Part shown: positions 1-5,931 of the stretch, in pieces
Layout: every line of letters begins with the position of its first letter
Position numbering within the stretch: the stretch's first letter is position 1
Source of the DNA: Campylobacteraceae bacterium
GTDB taxonomy: Bacteria > Campylobacterota > Campylobacteria > Campylobacterales > Campylobacteraceae
Assembly (NCBI GenBank): GCA_031282125.1
Contig: JAITEH010000007.1
Coordinates: 1-7,153 of the forward strand
Direction: 5' to 3'
DNA: 7,153 nt
The notes under the pieces: model-generated
Told to the model about the DNA's origin: nothing
Seen by the model: only the letters and a program-made list of their open reading frames with translations
The model's database searches: none
Translations under genes and position numbers: made by a program

Positions 1-201
1 CATTATTATGAAAAAAGCGGATTAAACCCCGATAATGCAATAGCGTTCACGCAGTTAATACAAAAGCACATGTTTATTCCAAGTCCTGAAATTTTTGGTT
101 TTAAACCTATAAAAGAAGAGAAGTATAACGCTATAAAAAACATTATAACAAGCAAGAGAAAACTGAACAAGATAGACAAATATTTTATCGTTAAACGATA
201 A
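1..201 (+). CDS. 3' end of an unrecognised gene (partial, 66 codons)
   Basis: Reading frame 1 is open from the first base of the window to a TAA at 199-201 and encodes 66 residues, so the start lies upstream of the window. The visible tail begins HYYEKSGLNPDNAIAF and ends KIDKYFIVKR. It is rich in Lys, Ile and Asn, strongly basic in its last 25 residues, and shows no membrane segment. I do not recognise the family. Codon-like composition and an uninterrupted frame through AT-rich DNA support a real gene, but 66 codons is short evidence. By hand count it has 59 G+C in 201 bases (29%), clearly lower than the operon that follows. It is on the same strand but 152 bases away from the operon, so it probably lies outside it. 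The stop codon is embedded in a 17-bp inverted repeat. Confidence 0.6.
   Translation, partial: HYYEKSGLNPDNAIAFTQLIQKHMFIPSPEIFGFKPIKEEKYNAIKNIITSKRKLNKIDKYFIVKR
185..201. repeat. perfect 17-bp inverted repeat over the stop codon
   Basis: TTATCGTT-A-AACGATAA: two 8-base arms, exactly complementary, around a single central A. The right arm ends with the TAA stop of the upstream gene. As RNA it could form a 7-bp AU-rich stem with a 3-base loop, but no T-run follows on either strand, so it is not a convincing intrinsic terminator. A protein-binding operator or a weak hairpin at the gene end are both possible. Confidence 0.5.
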
Positions 202-353
202 CAGGCAGTTAGACCAACATAAATTGCAATTCAAAACATATCTGCGCATAAATGCAAATCGGATTTAAATGAATCCTGCCGCAGTATCTAAAGCTTAATA
301 AAAATATTTTATCTATAAAAATTATTATACAAGGGCTGTTTTTTATTTTATAC
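202..353 (+). promoter_or_regulatory. AT-rich leader between the upstream gene and the operon, no gene seen
   Basis: 152 bases with 43 G+C (28% by hand count) and no convincing open frame. It holds a 10-bp perfect palindrome AATTGCAATT at 222-231 and a short GGATT/AATCC inverted repeat at 261-276 with a 6-base loop and no T-tract. Its end (297-330) is almost entirely A+T. Because all seven downstream genes overlap one another, this is the only non-coding stretch where the main operon promoter and any operator could lie, unless promoters sit inside the upstream gene. I see no recognisable riboswitch, tRNA or small RNA. Confidence 0.45.
314..328 (+). promoter_or_regulatory. candidate sigma-70 -10 region for the operon
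   Basis: Two overlapping candidate -10 hexamers are present, TATAAA at 314-319 and TATTAT at 323-328, preceded by a T-rich patch (305-312). They would place transcription start around 325-337, giving a short leader before the ATG at 354. No good -35 is visible, which is usual for Campylobacterota housekeeping promoters but also makes the call weak in DNA this AT-rich. Confidence 0.25.
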
Positions 354-363
354 ATGTTAAAAT
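345..363 (+). other. possible weak hairpin enclosing the first start codon
   Basis: ATTTTA (345-350) and TAAAAT (358-363) are complementary and flank a 7-base loop TACATGT that contains the ATG of the dehydratase gene. The stem is six A-U pairs only, so it would be weak and temperature-sensitive. There is no Shine-Dalgarno in the preceding 18 bases (AAGGG at 331-335 is too far). In such AT-rich sequence this can arise by chance. Confidence 0.2.
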
Positions 364-692
364 TATCCATGGATACAAATCTTTACAGCATTAAATCACT
401 AAATGGCGGCGATAATTTCGAAATTCGTTTAAACGACGAGTCGCATTCTATATTTCAAGCGCACTTTCCAGGCAATCCGATACTGCCCGGATTTATGTTT
501 TTACATATCTGCGAAAGCGCATTAAATATCGCCATTATAGAGATCGTAAAAGCAAAATTTATCTCTTTTGCTAAACCGTATGACGTTTTGACGCTTAATA
601 CATCGCGAAAAGAGGATAAAATTTACGCCGAATTTGCACGTGAAGATAAAAAAATTTGTACATTGATTTTCAAAGGAGAAAGAGTTGGCTAA
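354..692 (+). CDS. hot-dog fold 3-hydroxyacyl-ACP dehydratase, FabZ/ApeI-like
   Basis: A 112-residue protein with the FabZ/FabA signature HFPGNPILPG at residues 37-46, where His37 is the catalytic histidine. A FabZ-like second half follows (AKFISFAKPYDVL, residues 67-79, resembling the kFr-PV-PGD block). The family removes water from 3-hydroxyacyl-ACP; in aryl polyene clusters it forms each new double bond in the cytoplasm. The acidic catalytic residue expected 14 positions after His37 (Glu in FabZ, Asp in FabA) is His51 here, with Glu54 one turn later, so activity or partner dependence is uncertain. In APE systems two dehydratases, ApeI and ApeP, are reported to pair, so this may be one half of a heteromer. 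Start: no in-frame ATG, GTG or TTG lies between the stop at 270-272 and ATG 354; ATG 369 is an alternative, and neither has a good Shine-Dalgarno. It overlaps the next gene by 8 bases. First gene of the operon. Confidence 0.85.
   Translation: MLKLSMDTNLYSIKSLNGGDNFEIRLNDESHSIFQAHFPGNPILPGFMFLHICESALNIAIIEIVKAKFISFAKPYDVLTLNTSRKEDKIYAEFAREDKKICTLIFKGERVG
674..678 (+). promoter_or_regulatory. ribosome binding site that fixes the TTG start of the ammonia-lyase
   Basis: AGGAG lies six bases before TTG 685-687, within the last codons of the dehydratase gene. This near-ideal spacing selects the TTG as start; no ATG is nearby in that frame. Confidence 0.75.
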
Positions 693-2214
693 AAACGATT
701 TGGTTGTGGATTCCTCGTATGTGAGTTTGGAAAGTATTATAGATTCCCAGAATGTATATATCAGCAAAGAAGAAAATTTTGTGAAGCATATCGACGCATC
801 GCATAAATTTTTGTCCGATACGATAAAAGACGGCAAACCGATATACGGCGTTACGACAGGGTACGGCGACAGCGGTAAAAACTATCTGGAAGCCAATGAG
901 GCGGATTTGCTGCAGCAAAATCTTTACAGGTATCACGGATGTGGAGTTGGCAAACTCTTAAGTGCAGAGACATCAAGATATGCGCTCACAGCAAGACTTA
1001 TATCGCTTTCAAAAGGCTATTCGGCGGTATCTTATGAGCTTTTGGAGCGTTTTGAGCTGTTATTAAAACACAAAATATATCCTGCAATCCCTTCGCAAGG
1101 CTCTGTCGGAGCGAGCGGCGATTTGACCCCTTTGTCATATATAGCGGCGGTTATCGCGGGAGAGAGGGAAGCTTACTACGAAGGAAAACTTCAAAATACA
1201 GCCGATATTTATAAAAAACTCGGCATAAAACCGTATCTTTTTAAGCCAAAAGAGGCGCTTGCGGTCATGAACGGCACGACTATAATGAGCGCAATAGCGC
1301 TTGTTTCGCTGCAAGAATTTAAAATATTGCTAAACTCCATGGAGTCTTTTGTGGCGGGCATGTATGAGGTTTTGCTCTGCGATATTACTCCATTAGAAAA
1401 GTTTGTGCATGAAGTCAAACCGTTCAAAGGACAGGTAAAAAGTGCTGAAAGTATTTTGCAAAAGACTAAGGATTCGAAATTAACGCACGGCAGAGACGAG
1501 AGATATGCGAAATTTTTCTCAGATAATAATTTAAATATTCAAGATACGTACTCCATGAGATGTGCGCCGCAGATTTTGGGCGTTATAAGAGATAATCTTA
1601 ATATATCTGAAAAATGGGTCGAAGAAGAGATAAATTCTGTCAATGACAACCCTCTGATAGACGCCAAAAACAAGAAGATTTACACTTCGGGTAACTTTTA
1701 CGGAGGATATGTGGCGCACGCTATGGATACTTTGAAGATATGCGCTGCGAACTTAGCAGACCTTTTGGATAAAGAGTTTGCTATTTTGGTGGATCATAAA
1801 TTCAACAGAGGACTTGGTGAAAATCTAAAACTCAAAAAAGAGAATTTTTTCCACGGCTTCAAAGCAATGCAGATAACGTTAAGTTCGCTTGCGGCGGACG
1901 TTGTAAAAAATACAACCGCAGCCTCCATTCATTCGCGCCCGACAGAGTCTTTAAATCAAGACAAAGTCAGCATGGGGACAACCGCAGCTTTGGATTTTTC
2001 AAAAATGCTTCCCGATATAAAAAATATGCTAAGTATCGCATTTATAGGACTTGCGCAGGCGGCAGATATAAGAGGGGCAGATAAAACGTCGCCGTTTTTG
2101 CATGCCAATCACGACAAGATACGCGCGAAAGTTCCGTCACTCGAAGAGGATAGAAGAATGGACGGCGATATAGCCAAGATAGTAGAATTAATCGAAAGCG
2201 GAGCATTGGCATGA
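685..2214 (+). CDS. aromatic amino acid ammonia-lyase (HAL/TAL/PAL family)
   Basis: A full-length 509-residue member of the MIO-dependent lyases, cytoplasmic homotetramers that release ammonia from His, Tyr or Phe. Visible are Tyr54 (YGVTTGYG), the Ala143-Ser144-Gly145 triad that cyclises to the MIO electrophile (GSVGASGDL), Asn196 (MNGTT), Gln286, Tyr289 and Arg292 (YSMRC-PQ), Phe338 (GNFYGG) and Gln425 (NQDKVSMG). Histidases carry Glu (Pseudomonas putida Glu414) where this has Gln425, as PAL and TAL do, which argues against a histidase. The substrate-selectivity pair (Ser-His in HAL, His-Leu in Rhodobacter TAL, Phe-Leu in PAL) is Tyr83-His84, so specificity is not settled by motif. No hutU, hutI or hutG is nearby. 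Context suggests that it supplies cinnamate or 4-coumarate as polyene starter. Start is TTG with a strong Shine-Dalgarno; the stop overlaps the next ATG by 4 bases (ATGA). Family certain; Tyr or Phe as substrate is inference. Confidence 0.93.
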   Translation: MAKNDLVVDSSYVSLESIIDSQNVYISKEENFVKHIDASHKFLSDTIKDGKPIYGVTTGYGDSGKNYLEANEADLLQQNLYRYHGCGVGKLLSAETSRYALTARLISLSKGYSAVSYELLERFELLLKHKIYPAIPSQGSVGASGDLTPLSYIAAVIAGEREAYYEGKLQNTADIYKKLGIKPYLFKPKEALAVMNGTTIMSAIALVSLQEFKILLNSMESFVAGMYEVLLCDITPLEKFVHEVKPFKGQVKSAESILQKTKDSKLTHGRDERYAKFFSDNNLNIQDTYSMRCAPQILGVIRDNLNISEKWVEEEINSVNDNPLIDAKNKKIYTSGNFYGGYVAHAMDTLKICAANLADLLDKEFAILVDHKFNRGLGENLKLKKENFFHGFKAMQITLSSLAADVVKNTTAASIHSRPTESLNQDKVSMGTTAALDFSKMLPDIKNMLSIAFIGLAQAADIRGADKTSPFLHANHDKIRAKVPSLEEDRRMDGDIAKIVELIESGALA

Positions 2215-2894
2215 GAGTGCTTATCACGGGCTCCACTGGCGCGATAGGCGAAGCGGCAGCAAAAGCGTTTTTTGATAAAGGCTACGAGCTTTTTTTGCAT
2301 TATCACCACAACGAACAAAAAGCCCAAGAGTTGAAAGAGAGATTTAACGCTTCACTGCTTAAATGGGACATGCGCGACCACGAGACAATCAAAAAAGAGC
2401 TTGAAAACTTAAGCGTGGATGTTTTGGTAAATAATGCCGCGATAACAAACGACGCACATATATTTTGGATGGATGACAAGCAGTGGAGCAGCGTCATAGA
2501 TACAAATCTAAACGGCACCTATTATGTGACAAAGGCTCTATTGCCGCAGATGATAAAAAACAAAAAAGGCTCGATTGTCAATATAGTCTCCATATCGGGA
2601 TTGATAGGCAATTTAGGACAGGCAAATTATGCCGCAAGCAAGGGAGCTATCATCGCTTTTACAAAAACGCTTTGCCTTGATTTGGCGAGATTTAATATCC
2701 GCGTTAATGCTTTGGCTCCTGGCATCATTCGCTCAAATATGTCCAAAGATATAGATGAGAAAAGCTACCAGAAGATTATTCCGCTTGGACGTTTCGGCGA
2801 GCCCGAAGAGGTCGCGGAGGCGATTGTTTTTCTATCTGAAGCCAAATACATAAGCGGAGAGGTATTAAATGTAAGCGGCGGAATGATTCGTTGA
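2211..2894 (+). CDS. 3-oxoacyl-ACP reductase, FabG/ApeQ-like SDR
   Basis: A 227-residue classical short-chain dehydrogenase, slightly shorter than E. coli FabG (244). The N-terminal Rossmann motif is TGSTGAIG (residues 6-13). The catalytic set is Asn99 (DTNLNG), Ser127 (NIVSISG), Tyr140 and Lys144 (GQANYAASK). The family-typical VNALAPGII (165-173) and GEVLNVSGGMI (216-226) near the C-terminus match FabG closely. It reduces 3-oxoacyl-ACP to 3-hydroxyacyl-ACP with NAD(P)H; beside a dehydratase and no visible enoyl reductase, the natural role is the ketoreduction step of polyene assembly. Small deviations: the usual TGxxxGIG has Ala11 for the middle Gly, and NNAG is NNAA (74-77). The ATG start is preceded by GGAG (2200-2203) with 7-base spacing and overlaps the lyase stop by 4 bases. 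Housekeeping fatty-acid FabG is an alternative, but the operon argues for a dedicated copy. Confidence 0.9.
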   Translation: MRVLITGSTGAIGEAAAKAFFDKGYELFLHYHHNEQKAQELKERFNASLLKWDMRDHETIKKELENLSVDVLVNNAAITNDAHIFWMDDKQWSSVIDTNLNGTYYVTKALLPQMIKNKKGSIVNIVSISGLIGNLGQANYAASKGAIIAFTKTLCLDLARFNIRVNALAPGIIRSNMSKDIDEKSYQKIIPLGRFGEPEEVAEAIVFLSEAKYISGEVLNVSGGMIR

Positions 2895-3427
2895 TATTAA
2901 CTATCTTCTCTTTCATTTACGGTCCTTTGATAGTATGGCTGACGGATAGTTTCAGCATCAAAATATCTTCCATTGTTATTTTGATTTTGAGCGCCGTGCT
3001 GATAATTTTAAATTATAAAGAGAAGAGTCCTGTGTGGATTATCCCTCTGGTCTATTTTATTATCTCTTTGAGCGCGCTTGTTTTCGGCAAAACGATATTG
3101 ATGCAGTTCACTCCTCTTGCCATATCGATTGGGGTGGCTTTTTTGCTTAGCATGAAAAACAAAACCCCGTTCATGATACAAAACGGATTTAACCGCTTTG
3201 GTTTTCTGAAGAAAAAAGGGATAACGATAGAGCAGATTAGCTCAAATATCAGAATTTGGACGGCAGCAGCTTGGGTCAATGTGCTTTTGCATGTACTTTT
3301 TTTGATTTTTATGTCAAAATGGATTTGGGCCTTTTACGTATCTGTGGGCTGGTATGCGGTATTTGTTTTGGCAGGGATTTTTCATGTTTATATATGGAGA
3401 CAAAGAGTAGGAATGAAAGTTGATTAG
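2891..3427 (+). CDS. polytopic inner-membrane protein, probably ApeG-like (COG4648 type)
   Basis: A 178-residue hydrophobic protein with five to six predicted membrane spans at about residues 2-17, 24-41, 48-65, 70-86, 123-141 and 146-166. A basic loop (about 89-122, NGFNRFGFLKKKG) lies between the fourth and fifth. Trp and Tyr cluster near the C-terminus (WIWAFYVSVGWYAVF). I recognise it mainly by position and architecture: aryl polyene clusters carry a small uncharacterised membrane protein of this size (ApeG, COG4648) beside the AMP-ligase and exporter genes. No catalytic motif is evident and the function is unknown; help in membrane anchoring or transfer of the product is a guess. Start is TTG 2891, inside a TTGA overlap with the FabG stop; only a weak GGA (2880-2882) precedes it, so translational coupling is likely. 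No earlier start is plausible without deeper overlap. Confidence 0.75.
   Translation: MILTIFSFIYGPLIVWLTDSFSIKISSIVILILSAVLIILNYKEKSPVWIIPLVYFIISLSALVFGKTILMQFTPLAISIGVAFLLSMKNKTPFMIQNGFNRFGFLKKKGITIEQISSNIRIWTAAAWVNVLLHVLFLIFMSKWIWAFYVSVGWYAVFVLAGIFHVYIWRQRVGMKVD
3409..3412 (+). promoter_or_regulatory. ribosome binding site for the TTG start of the LolA-like gene
   Basis: AGGA lies seven bases upstream of TTG 3420-3422, within the last codons of the membrane-protein gene. It supports this TTG, which also gives the protein a complete signal peptide. Confidence 0.6.
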
Positions 3428-3902
3428 GGTATATGTACTAATATTTTTGGCCTGCGTTTTATGCGCCGAAGAGGTAAAGATAGATTTTAAAGAGACGCGC
3501 TATATCGACGCTTTGAATGAAAAAGTAACAAGAGACGGCTGGATAAGTTTCTCAGACAACAGCACGAAAATACATTACGGCGACAGAGAGATAATGCTGA
3601 TAAACTCTCATGTAACAATCAAAAATGCCGATGAAAACGTACAAGTAAACGCAAGGGAAGAACAAAATATAATCAATATGTTTGCCGCCCTTAGAGCAAT
3701 CTTTGAAAACAGTGAAGAGAGATTGAAAACATTTTTCAAAATCACCGAAAAATCACAAGATGAAACTACGCTTGAAGCTATAAATTCATCAAATCCCATA
3801 TCGATATTAACTTATAAAGTAAAAAACGGTAATGTGACAAAATTGGAAATTTTTTCTCAAAACGGCGACAGGATAACTATAGATGTGGTTGAAAAAAGGT
3901 AG
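3420..3902 (+). CDS. LolA-like periplasmic outer-membrane carrier protein, ApeL-like
   Basis: 160 residues. A short signal peptide (about 1-16, hydrophobic core VYVLIFLACVLC, likely cut before EEVKIDF) sends it to the periplasm. The mature part opens with the LolA-type pattern FKETRYIDALNEKVTRDGWISF (given as residues 23-44), where the first strand and the 'G-I-F' element of LolA occur, and continues as beta-rich sequence with a central amphipathic helix (about 81-110). LolA carries acylated lipoproteins across the periplasm in a half-barrel; LolA-like proteins recur in aryl polyene clusters next to an MMPL exporter, suggesting a carrier for the lipid-linked polyene. It lacks the family's Arg of the cargo gate in an obvious place, so identity as LolA proper is unlikely. 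Cys12 and Cys15 lie inside the signal peptide; FLAC is a poor lipobox, so a lipoprotein is possible but less likely. TTG start, 8-base overlap with the gene before and 20 with the exporter gene. Confidence 0.75.
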   Translation: MIRVYVLIFLACVLCAEEVKIDFKETRYIDALNEKVTRDGWISFSDNSTKIHYGDREIMLINSHVTIKNADENVQVNAREEQNIINMFAALRAIFENSEERLKTFFKITEKSQDETTLEAINSSNPISILTYKVKNGNVTKLEIFSQNGDRITIDVVEKR

Positions 3903-5931
3903 TATTGCCGCAGTTTTTGTTCTGCTTTTGCTGTTGATTGTATTTTTTGATATACAAGAGCGCATATCCGTCTCGTTTTACACGCTTTTGCCCGAAAGCG
4001 AATCCAAAAAAGCCCTTTTGATTTATGAGAAAATAAACAAATCGCAAGAGGTGGTTTTGGCGGCGAACGGAACGCAGTTTGACGAAATAGTACAAAAAAT
4101 ATCAATGCTTGAAAAATACGAAGATATACGTCTGTCCTCATCAAAAATAGGCGATTTTACAAGCAAATATCTATTCTACATGCAGGATATGCCGACATCT
4201 TTGCCAAATGAGGGCGAAGTTTATGAAAAACTTTCAAATCTTAAAAACGATTTGCTGAACGGATTTGGGTTTACAGTCAATAAAAACGACCCGCTTTCGC
4301 TTTTTTCACCGCGCAAAAATCATATTACAGCCCCAAATATAGATGGTTTTAGTCATACATTTGCCTTCAGGCTCAATATAACGCCGCAAGAGTACGAAGA
4401 GTATTACGACAAACTTCATGAGATAGCCAAAGAAGCCTATCTTTTTTCACCGTTTTTTTATCAAGTGGAAAACTCAAGAGCTTTTAAATCGCAGGCTAAA
4501 TTTATACTGGGACTAAGCGCAGTAATCTTGGGGCTTTTATATATATATTGGCTTAGAAAACCGTCGCTTTTCATCTTTTCATGTCTGACGCTTTTAAGTT
4601 CTGCGGCATTTGCACAATTAATAGCGGCGATAATTTGGCGCGAAATATCTATCTTTTCTTTGATTTTCAGCGCGGCAGTCAGCACAATATCTATAGATTA
4701 CATGTTTCATTATTATTTGCACGATATGTACGGAAGCAAAAAAGGATTTTCCAAGCCTGTATTTTACGGATTTGCGACGACCTTTATCACTTTTTTGGCG
4801 CTTGGATTTGTGAACTTTACGCTCATTTCCCAAATCGCCGTAACAGCGGCAATGTCTTTGTTGTTTGCTTATCTATGCTTTGCGTTTGTGTATCCGCATC
4901 TTGGATTTGGCGATGTTAGCGCGAGAGGATTTAAGCTAAAAACCAAGAGTTTACTGCCGCCGACACTCCTTTGTATTTGCAGTATTTTTATTATTTTATC
5001 TTCATTTTTTTGGGTGAGAGTTAACTTTGATATCAAATCTTTAAATGTAAAAAACGACGCTTTAGAGCAAAAACAAGAGCTGCTTTCCAAAAGCTTCAAC
5101 AACCAAACGGCGATTTTAATATCGGCAGATACGCTTGATGAATTGATAGAAAAATCCAAAACTTTAAAAGACGGATTTGCGCCCGCGTCTTTATTGTTGT
5201 CGCAAAAAGAGTATGAGGCAAGATATAACGAGTTAAATGGATTAGATTTCGCGCATTTACGTGAAAATATAGCTTTTTATGCGGATAAACTCGGGTTTAA
5301 AAAAGATTTTTTTCGCAACGCTTACAGCGATGAGATGCTGACTCTGCCTTTGCCTGTTTATGAAGATGAATTTTTAAATGACAATATTTTAAAAATCATG
5401 AAATTAGAAGATAAAATATATGCCGTCGGTTTTTATGACAAAAACAGCGCCGATTTATCGAACGAAAAGGATTTTACGCTCATAGATTCCGTAACGCTGT
5501 TTCAAAAAGAGTTGCAAAATGTGGCAAAAGAGTTGATAATTGTTGCCATATTTGCGGCATTTTTGATAGTTTTTGTCATAATGCTCTGCGCCAAAAAAGA
5601 TTTTGCGCGCGCGTTTAGTTTTGTGCTGACGCCTTTGGGCGCGTGCTCTTTGATATTTATTTTTATACCGATGAACGTACTGCATATATTTATGCTGGTT
5701 ATTGTGCTTGCCATAAGCGTGGATTACGGCATATATAGCGTCTGTTTGGCTAATGAGCGCACCAACGAAGCCATTTATTATTCGCTTTTAAGCACGATAG
5801 CAGGTTTTGGGGTGCTGGCGTTTAGTTCTATTTTGGCTTTGCAGGCGATTGGAATAACTGCGCTTTGCGCGGCTTTTACAGTAATGATATTATTATATTT
5901 TAATAAGGCAAAAGATGAAACTTATAGCTGA
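3883..5931 (+). CDS. MMPL/RND-superfamily exporter, ApeM-like
   Basis: 682 residues with the duplicated RND layout: one span (about 6-22), a large periplasmic domain (24-203), six spans (about 206-378), a second periplasmic domain (379-548), then five spans (about 550-675), twelve in all. Each half has an Asp-Tyr pair in its fourth span, Asp272-Tyr273 (SIDYMFHYY) and Asp614-Tyr615 (SVDYGIYSV), matching the proton-relay Asp-Tyr pairs known from MmpL3-type transporters. The family moves lipids or hydrophobic products out of the inner membrane using the proton gradient. Beside a LolA-like carrier it likely extracts the finished polyene lipid into the periplasm. It is shorter than many MMPL exporters (750 or more residues), mainly through compact periplasmic domains. 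Start ATG 3883 has AGGA at 3870-3873; TTG 3889 in the same frame is a weaker choice. It overlaps its neighbours by 20 and 17 bases. Confidence 0.88.
   Translation: MWLKKGSIAAVFVLLLLLIVFFDIQERISVSFYTLLPESESKKALLIYEKINKSQEVVLAANGTQFDEIVQKISMLEKYEDIRLSSSKIGDFTSKYLFYMQDMPTSLPNEGEVYEKLSNLKNDLLNGFGFTVNKNDPLSLFSPRKNHITAPNIDGFSHTFAFRLNITPQEYEEYYDKLHEIAKEAYLFSPFFYQVENSRAFKSQAKFILGLSAVILGLLYIYWLRKPSLFIFSCLTLLSSAAFAQLIAAIIWREISIFSLIFSAAVSTISIDYMFHYYLHDMYGSKKGFSKPVFYGFATTFITFLALGFVNFTLISQIAVTAAMSLLFAYLCFAFVYPHLGFGDVSARGFKLKTKSLLPPTLLCICSIFIILSSFFWVRVNFDIKSLNVKNDALEQKQELLSKSFNNQTAILISADTLDELIEKSKTLKDGFAPASLLLSQKEYEARYNELNGLDFAHLRENIAFYADKLGFKKDFFRNAYSDEMLTLPLPVYEDEFLNDNILKIMKLEDKIYAVGFYDKNSADLSNEKDFTLIDSVTLFQKELQNVAKELIIVAIFAAFLIVFVIMLCAKKDFARAFSFVLTPLGACSLIFIFIPMNVLHIFMLVIVLAISVDYGIYSVCLANERTNEAIYYSLLSTIAGFGVLAFSSILALQAIGITALCAAFTVMILLYFNKAKDETYS

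Noticed and set aside
55..249. Minus-strand open frame of 64 codons
   Set aside because: It lies opposite the partial gene at 1-201 and runs into the leader; hydrophobic and Cys-rich by chance reading of AT-rich antisense DNA, with no ribosome site. The plus-strand frame is the better explanation.
261..276. GGATT/AATCC hairpin as a terminator for the upstream gene
   Set aside because: Only five pairs and no T-run after it on either strand.
301..310. AAAATATTTT palindrome as a binding site
   Set aside because: A pure A/T palindrome in a stretch of almost only A and T; expected by chance.
685..2214. Histidine ammonia-lyase (hutH) of histidine degradation
   Set aside because: No other hut gene nearby, the histidase Glu is Gln425, and the neighbours are polyketide-type and export genes. 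Common automatic naming as HutH would be misleading.
2483..2680. Plus-strand open frame of 65 codons inside the FabG gene
   Set aside because: Out-of-frame shadow of the reductase, whose catalytic motifs are intact across this region.
3455..3466. Lipobox making the LolA-like protein a lipoprotein
   Set aside because: FLAC and CVLC are poor matches to the lipobox, and the hydrophobic stretch before Cys12 is short; a normal cleaved signal peptide fits better, although not excluded.
4581..4919. Plus-strand open frame of 112 codons inside the exporter gene
   Set aside because: Shadow frame; the exporter frame is uninterrupted with well-placed membrane spans and the Asp272-Tyr273 pair here.
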